Shown in pieces: positions 6,456-11,044 of a stretch of 11,044 bases of DNA. The notes beneath the pieces are model-generated. The model ran no database searches, was not told the DNA's origin, and was given only the letters and a program-made list of their open reading frames with translations. Source of the DNA: Alphaproteobacteria bacterium (GTDB lineage Bacteria; Pseudomonadota; Alphaproteobacteria; Paracaedibacterales; JAKBAR01); assembly GCA_019745755.1 (NCBI GenBank), contig JAIESS010000054.1, positions 1 through 11,044 on the forward strand, read 5' to 3'. The position numbers were made by a program, and so were the translations under genes. How positions within the stretch are numbered: the stretch's first letter is position 1; every line of letters starts with the position of its first letter.

Positions 6456-9197
6456 TTAATTTTCTTCTGACTCGGCTACGTTATCATCTATTGTGCCCTC
6501 TTCCTCAGCAGGGACGCGGCTGACGGCGACGACCTTTTCATCCGCACTAATGCGGAAGACAATGACGCCCTGGGCATTTCGGCCCGTCATACGGATATCG
6601 TGGACGGGGCAACGAATGAGCTGTCCTTGGTCCGTGACGAGCATAATATCGTCATCCGCAAGCACGGGGAACGACGCCACAACGGGACCATTTTTTGCCG
6701 TGACAAGGATATTTCGGATACCGCTACCGCCGCGATTAATGGTGCGGTATTCATAAGCAGATGTTCGTTTACCAAAACCCTTTTCAGTGAGTGTGAGAAT
6801 AAATTCCTCCCGTGCGGCAAGTTCCGCAATACGTTCCGCCGTCAGTATAACATTCTCAACAGCGTCATCGTTATTATTATCATCCTCATCATCCGACGAC
6901 GCAGCTGCATCATCTTGGCCGTCCTCACTTTGACGTAATTTAGACGCATGCTTGAGATACGCAACGCGCTCCGCAATGCTCACATCCTCTTGTCCTGTCA
7001 CAATAGTCATGGCCATAACGACATCATCCTTCGCAAGGCGAATACCACGCACACCGTTGGAATCACGGCCCGCAAAGATACGCACATCATTCACATCAAA
7101 ACGTATGGCCTTGCCTTGCTTTGTATAGAGCATGACCTCCTGATCGTCCTTACAAATATGGACGCCAATAAGGGACTCATCTGGATCGAGTTTAATGGCA
7201 ATTTTCCCAGACGCATTAATACGCGTAAAGTCAGATACACGGTTACGACGCACGCCACCCTTGGAGGTGACAAACATCATGAACGTATTCGTTGTATCCT
7301 CCACTTCAGGAAGGACAAGGATGGTCGAAATCGTTTCATTTTGCCCAAGGGGTAACAAATTTACCATGGGACGACCCTTGGCCGTTGGATTACCGAGGGG
7401 AAGCTTATACACCTTCAGTTGATACACTTTTCCAGTAGTAGAGAAGAAGAGTACAAGGGAGTGCGTACTCGCCACAAAGACATCGCGGACACTATCCTCG
7501 TCCTTCGTCGTCATGGCGGAACGGCCCTTGCCACCGCGTTTTTGCGCGCGATACGTCGCCAATGGGACGCGTTTGATATAGCCGCCCATACTGACGGTGA
7601 CCACCATGTCTTCGCGCTGAATGAGATCCTCAAAATCAACGTCGCCGTCAAAGTCCACAATCTCACTTCGGCGTGGCGTTGCAAACATTTCCTTAATCTG
7701 GACAAGTTCATCCTTCATAATGCCGAGAAGTTTAGCACGAGACCCAAGAATGGACAAAAGCTCCTCAATATCCTTAATGAGGTTCTCAAGCTCCTGGGCA
7801 ATCTTGTCACGCTCCAGATTTGTCAAGCGGTGGAGGCGCAGATCAAGGATACCATTCGCTTGGGTTTCGGAGAGATGATAAACGGGGGCATCCCCCTCCA
7901 AATCCTTATAATCCACAAGCTTGATAAAGCCGCGCACACTCGATGCATCCCAGGGCGTTGCCATGAGCTGCTCCTTCGCCGTTTGGCGATCAGGGGCTTT
8001 ACGAATAAGGGAAATAATTAAATCAATATTAGCAACAGCCAACGCTAACCCAAGGAACAAGTGCGCCTTATCACGTGCTTGCCTGAGCTCATAACGCGTA
8101 CGACGGTAAATCACTTCCTCACGAAACTCAAGAAATGCCGCCAGCATTTGCTTAAGGTTCATGGTCTCCGGACGGCCGTGATGAAGGGCCAACATGTTCG
8201 CACTGAAATTCGATTGAAGGGGCGTGTGCTTATAAAGCAGATTGAGGATCACCTCCGCCACGACGTCTTTTTTCAATTCAATAACGATGCGCATACCTTC
8301 ACGGTTGGATTCATCACGAAGATCCGACACACCTTCAACAACTTTTTCCTTCACAAGATCAGCAATACGCTCCACAAGGCGAGCTTTATTCACCTGGTAA
8401 GGAATTTCCGTAATCACAATAGCTTCGCGATTATCCTTATAGGACTCGATGGTGGATTTACCGCGCATAACAATGCTGCCGCGGCCGGTGCTGTAGGCAT
8501 CATGAATACCTTTTCGTCCCAAAATAAGGCTCCCTGTTGGGAAATCAGGTCCTGGGACATAGCGAATCAAATCCTCAAGCCCTAGCTCTGGATTATCCAC
8601 AAGAGCGCAACACGCATCAATAATTTCACCAAGGTTATGGGTTGGAATAGACGTTGCCATACCAACAGCAATACCGTTGGCACCGTTAATAAGAATGTTG
8701 GGAAATCGCGCAGGAAGAACCATGGGCTCCGTCAAGGATTCGTCGTAGTTGGGCTGAAACTCGACGGTTTCCTTATCAATATCATCAAGAAGAAAGTGCG
8801 CTTGCTTGGTCAGGCGCGCTTCCGTATAACGCATCGCCGCAGGGGGGTCGCCGTCTACGGAACCAAAGTTTCCTTGACCGTCCACAAGCATATCGCGCAT
8901 GGAAAAGGGCTGCGCCATACGGACCATAGCATCATAAATAGGCGAGTCACCATGAGGGTGATACTTACCCATAACGTCCGCAACGGGACGCGCTGACTTA
9001 CGGTAGGGTCGATTATAATCGTTTCCAGCTTCCTTCATGGCATAAAGGATACGCCTGTGCACTGGTTTCAAGCCATCACGTACATCTGGAAGAGCGCGCG
9101 ATACAATGACGGACATGGCGTAGTCGAGGTAGGATTTTTTCATCTCCTCTTCGATAGCGACAGACTTAATATCACGGGAAGCAAGATTTGTTGTCAT
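6456..9197 (-). CDS. gyrA: DNA gyrase subunit A
   Basis: GyrA is the DNA-cleaving subunit of the A2B2 gyrase that introduces negative supercoils with ATP. Starting at the ATG read from 9197 there are 913 residues; a TTG two codons upstream (9203) is possible and lies nearer AGG (9209-9211). The winged-helix domain has SYLDYAMSVIVSRALPDVRDGLKPVHRR and KYHPHGDSPIYD, and the catalytic tyrosine Y124 sits in AAMRYTE. The coiled-coil tower carries the acidic and leucine-rich stretch that includes LDLRLHRLT. The beta-pinwheel has the GyrA box QKRGGKG near 550, which separates GyrA from ParC. S85 and D89 match E. coli S83 and D87, the usual quinolone-susceptible residues. An acidic insert (757-782) interrupts the pinwheel, and the tail is acidic. 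The C-terminal wording (AELAAREEFILTLTEKGFGKRTSAYEYR) looks alphaproteobacterial. It follows ssb by 61 bp. Confidence 0.97.
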   Translation of the reverse strand: MTTNLASRDIKSVAIEEEMKKSYLDYAMSVIVSRALPDVRDGLKPVHRRILYAMKEAGNDYNRPYRKSARPVADVMGKYHPHGDSPIYDAMVRMAQPFSMRDMLVDGQGNFGSVDGDPPAAMRYTEARLTKQAHFLLDDIDKETVEFQPNYDESLTEPMVLPARFPNILINGANGIAVGMATSIPTHNLGEIIDACCALVDNPELGLEDLIRYVPGPDFPTGSLILGRKGIHDAYSTGRGSIVMRGKSTIESYKDNREAIVITEIPYQVNKARLVERIADLVKEKVVEGVSDLRDESNREGMRIVIELKKDVVAEVILNLLYKHTPLQSNFSANMLALHHGRPETMNLKQMLAAFLEFREEVIYRRTRYELRQARDKAHLFLGLALAVANIDLIISLIRKAPDRQTAKEQLMATPWDASSVRGFIKLVDYKDLEGDAPVYHLSETQANGILDLRLHRLTNLERDKIAQELENLIKDIEELLSILGSRAKLLGIMKDELVQIKEMFATPRRSEIVDFDGDVDFEDLIQREDMVVTVSMGGYIKRVPLATYRAQKRGGKGRSAMTTKDEDSVRDVFVASTHSLVLFFSTTGKVYQLKVYKLPLGNPTAKGRPMVNLLPLGQNETISTILVLPEVEDTTNTFMMFVTSKGGVRRNRVSDFTRINASGKIAIKLDPDESLIGVHICKDDQEVMLYTKQGKAIRFDVNDVRIFAGRDSNGVRGIRLAKDDVVMAMTIVTGQEDVSIAERVAYLKHASKLRQSEDGQDDAAASSDDEDDNNNDDAVENVILTAERIAELAAREEFILTLTEKGFGKRTSAYEYRTINRGGSGIRNILVTAKNGPVVASFPVLADDDIMLVTDQGQLIRCPVHDIRMTGRNAQGVIVFRISADEKVVAVSRVPAEEEGTIDDNVAESEEN

Positions 9198-9258
9198 ATG
9201 CAAAAAGACCTAAAAACGATGATAAGTAATGGGATGCAGTGCGATGGAATGCCCTTGT

Positions 9259-9711
9259 TTAGAAGGGAATTTCATCATCAAAATCAACAGGGCCAGCCGA
9301 TGAGCTTGATGGGAAGGCTTGATCGGCACCACTATGACCAAACTCGCTTCCACCACCGCTTTTGGCATCAAGAAGTGTCATTTCGCCGCGAAACCGCTGA
9401 AGCACGACTTCTGTTGTGTATTTATCTACACCCGTGTTATCTGTCCATTTACGCGTTTGGAGTTGTCCTTCGAGGTAAAGCTTGCTGCCCTTTTTAAGGT
9501 ACTTCTCACACACATCACCAAGCTTGTCATTAAAGACAACAACGCGGTGCCACTCCGTTTTATCCTTGCGCTCGCCGGTTTGTTTATCACGCCATGATTC
9601 ATTGGTGGCAACGGTCAGATTCACAATCTTTGTCCCATCCGGGGCGTGCCTGATCTCAGGATCCTTCCCCAAATTCCCAATGAGCATAACTTTATTCAAT
9701 GAACCAGCCAT
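9259..9711 (-). CDS. ssb: Single-stranded DNA-binding protein
   Basis: SSB binds and protects single-stranded DNA as a tetramer in replication, recombination and repair, and recruits partner proteins through its tail. The 150-residue protein has an N-terminal OB fold (about 4-112) beginning SLNKVMLIGNLGKDPEIR. W40, W54 and W89 align with E. coli W40, W54 and W88, which stack on DNA. A Gly/Ser-rich linker (117-140) is followed by the canonical acidic tip DFDDEIPF (143-150). The linker is short, since E. coli SSB has 178 residues, but such lengths are common. AAGGA (9717-9721) five bases before the ATG is the best Shine-Dalgarno in the window and fixes the start. The gene sits directly before gyrA, an arrangement common in alphaproteobacteria, and the two may form one transcript. 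Confidence 0.97.
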   Translation of the reverse strand: MAGSLNKVMLIGNLGKDPEIRHAPDGTKIVNLTVATNESWRDKQTGERKDKTEWHRVVVFNDKLGDVCEKYLKKGSKLYLEGQLQTRKWTDNTGVDKYTTEVVLQRFRGEMTLLDAKSGGGSEFGHSGADQAFPSSSSAGPVDFDDEIPF

Positions 9712-9716
9712 AATAT

Positions 9717-9721
9717 TCCTT
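9717..9721 (-). promoter_or_regulatory. Shine-Dalgarno of ssb
   Basis: On the minus strand TAAGGA lies five bases before the ssb ATG. It is the only strong ribosome-binding site seen here; most other genes in the window have weak ones. Confidence 0.75.
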
Positions 9722-9745
9722 ACCTGTATGCTTTAAATTTGCTCC

Positions 9746-9751
9746 ACTATA
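9746..9751 (-). promoter_or_regulatory. Candidate -10 element for ssb
   Basis: TATAGT on the minus strand matches the -10 consensus at five of six bases. It would place the transcript start about 28 bases before the ssb ATG. No good -35 hexamer is found 16-18 bases upstream, so this is tentative. Confidence 0.3.
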
Positions 9752-9893
9752 CGAAATTTAACGAGGAAATGCTAGGTTGATGACAATGGCAGTGAATTCT
9801 TGCCTTCATAGGGATAATCGTTAGAAAGAGAGGAGGATTTTTCTTTTATTATCAAAAGAATTAGAAAAACTAACTGTTCCATTATTAAAGACT

Positions 9894-9916
9894 AAAAGGG
9901 GAGCTCACACTCCCCC
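9894..9916 (-). terminator. Rho-independent terminator of rpoD
   Basis: On the minus strand GGGGAG (9915-9910) pairs with CTCCCC (9903-9898) over a six-base loop, and four Ts (9897-9894) follow. It lies about 50 bases after the rpoD stop, in the correct orientation, and separates rpoD from ssb. The rest of 9712-9964 holds the ssb leader and no gene. Confidence 0.8.
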
Positions 9917-9964
9917 TGCATCCTAACGAATTGAAAACTACACTTACGTAGCTAAAAAAATTCT

Positions 9965-11044
9965 TTATGTATCCAAGAAGCTACGTAGCTTACGGGAGCG
10001 GCTTGGGTGTTTCAGTTTACGAAGCGCCTTAGCTTCGATCTGGCGGATACGTTCACGGGTCACGGCAAACTGTTGACCAACTTCTTCAAGTGTGTGATCC
10101 GTATTCATACCAATACCAAAACGCATACGAAGAACACGTTCCTCACGCGGTGTTAGGCTGGAGAGAACACGTGTTGTTGTCTCGCGCAGGTTCGCGTGAA
10201 TAGCCGCCTCCACCGGAAGAACTGCATTTTTATCCTCAATAAAATCACCGAGGTGGCTGTCTTCCTCATCACCGATGGGTGTCTCGAGAGAAATGGGCTC
10301 CTTAGCAATTTTAAGCACTTTACGCACTTTATCCAAGGGCATCATAAGCTTTTCCGCAAGCTCTTCCGGTGTGGGCTCGCGACCAATTTCATGCATGATT
10401 TGGCGGGAGGTGCGCACCAGTTTGTTAATAGTCTCAATCATGTGGACCGGGATACGAATGGTGCGCGCCTGATCCGCGATGGAACGGGTGATGGCCTGAC
10501 GAATCCACCATGTGGCATAGGTCGAGAATTTATAACCGCGACGGTATTCAAACTTGTCCACGGCCTTCATCAAACCGATGTTTCCTTCTTGAATAAGGTC
10601 AAGGAACTGAAGACCGCGGTTCGTATATTTTTTGGCAATGGAAATCACAAGACGAAGGTTTGCCTCAATCATTTCCTTTTTCGCACGGGAAGATTCACGC
10701 TCACCGCGTTGCACTGTATTCACAATCGTACGTAGCTCTTGGAAGGGAAGCTCAATTTTTTTTGTAACCGCATCCATCTCAGCAATGAGTTCTTCAATAG
10801 CCGTTGTGTGAAGGGCTAGGAAATTTTCCCATTTTTTATCCTTAAGCATTTTGACTTTATCAAGCCATGCCGCGTTAATGATTTGGCCATGAAATTGTTT
10901 TAAGAAAGCATCGCGCTTAAGCCCAGATTCTTCCGCCAATGTCACAAGGCCACGCTCCAGTGCCGCAATACCCTTATTCAGATTATTGTGCTCTTCTAAA
11001 ATATCATCAATACGACCCATGTTTAAACGCATCTCGGAAAGCAT
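9965..11044 (-). CDS. rpoD: RNA polymerase primary sigma factor, 3' part
   Basis: RpoD is the housekeeping sigma-70 factor that directs RNA polymerase core to most promoters. Only the last 359 residues are in the window. The first in-frame codon is a methionine at the edge, but family members exceed 600 residues, so regions 1.1 and 1.2 lie outside. Residues 1-115 of this piece are the later part of the sigma-70 non-conserved region. Region 2 starts near 121 (RAKKEMIEANLRLVISIAKKYT), with DLIQEGNIGLMKAVDKFEYRRG and the -10-reading and melting segment FSTYATWWIRQAITRSIADQ (173-192). Region 3 runs about 200-270. Region 4 is LTPREERVLRMRFG (297-310), and the -35-reading helix-turn-helix is TLEEVGQQFAVTRERIRQIE (318-337). 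All key elements are intact. Its terminator is at 9894-9916. Confidence 0.97.
   Translation of the reverse strand: MLSEMRLNMGRIDDILEEHNNLNKGIAALERGLVTLAEESGLKRDAFLKQFHGQIINAAWLDKVKMLKDKKWENFLALHTTAIEELIAEMDAVTKKIELPFQELRTIVNTVQRGERESSRAKKEMIEANLRLVISIAKKYTNRGLQFLDLIQEGNIGLMKAVDKFEYRRGYKFSTYATWWIRQAITRSIADQARTIRIPVHMIETINKLVRTSRQIMHEIGREPTPEELAEKLMMPLDKVRKVLKIAKEPISLETPIGDEEDSHLGDFIEDKNAVLPVEAAIHANLRETTTRVLSSLTPREERVLRMRFGIGMNTDHTLEEVGQQFAVTRERIRQIEAKALRKLKHPSRSRKLRSFLDT

Noticed and set aside
6416..6460. Direct repeat AAAACATTAAT at 6416-6426 and 6450-6460 as a target-site duplication
   Set aside because: The copies lie on the same side of the dyad and do not flank it, and the sequence is low-complexity AT.
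7419..8021. 200-codon plus-strand ORF
   Set aside because: It lies wholly antisense inside the well-conserved gyrA and has no recognisable domain; GC-rich coding sequence often leaves such open frames.
8061..8585. 174-codon plus-strand ORF
   Set aside because: Antisense to the GyrA core; no ribosome-binding site or family resemblance.
9841..9860. TTCTTTT/AAAAGAA hairpin in the rpoD-ssb gap
   Set aside because: An AT-only stem in an A/T-rich stretch without a T tract; likely chance.
10196..10735. 179-codon plus-strand ORF
   Set aside because: Antisense to conserved regions 2-4 of rpoD.

Overview
This window looks like chromosome of a Gram-negative alphaproteobacterium with a moderately AT-rich genome. 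The lipid A genes waaA and lpxK show an LPS outer membrane. The ssb-gyrA adjacency, the GyrA C-terminal sequence and the wording of LpxK and WaaA resemble alphaproteobacteria. Low GC outside the most conserved genes, weak Shine-Dalgarno signals, a decayed-looking intergenic patch and several intergenic hairpins would fit a host-associated lineage such as Holosporales, but that placement is inference from memory of the families and not a search result.

Layout. At the left edge is the 3' end of an unidentified plus-strand gene closed by a terminator (1-150). Then come waaA (250-1617) and lpxK (1607-2587), which overlap by 11 bp and carry out the last kinase and the Kdo-transfer steps at the inner membrane. 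A 43-nt perfect palindrome with a T tract (2592-2638) ends this unit. A 350-nt stretch follows with only short, unrecognised ORFs on both strands. Next is a large MscS-type mechanosensitive channel of YbiO-like architecture (2993-5224).

The other half is transcribed leftwards. From the right edge: rpoD (3' part only, 9965-11044) with its own terminator, ssb (9259-9711) with a good RBS, gyrA (6456-9197), a small secreted His/Lys-rich protein (5952-6326), and idi (5235-5765), which converges on the channel gene with only 10 bp between the stop codons. rpoD, ssb and gyrA are core information-processing genes and look clearly GC-richer than the rest of the window.

I found no CRISPR array, transposase, prophage, toxin-antitoxin pair, tRNA or rRNA, and no convincing new multi-gene system. 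The most interesting unexplained items are non-coding: the REP-like 43-nt palindrome after lpxK; a 79-nt AT-rich dyad between gyrA and the secreted small gene, whose one arm abuts that gene's ribosome-binding region; and two plus-directed terminator-like hairpins (5917-5965) with no recognised plus-strand gene in front of them.
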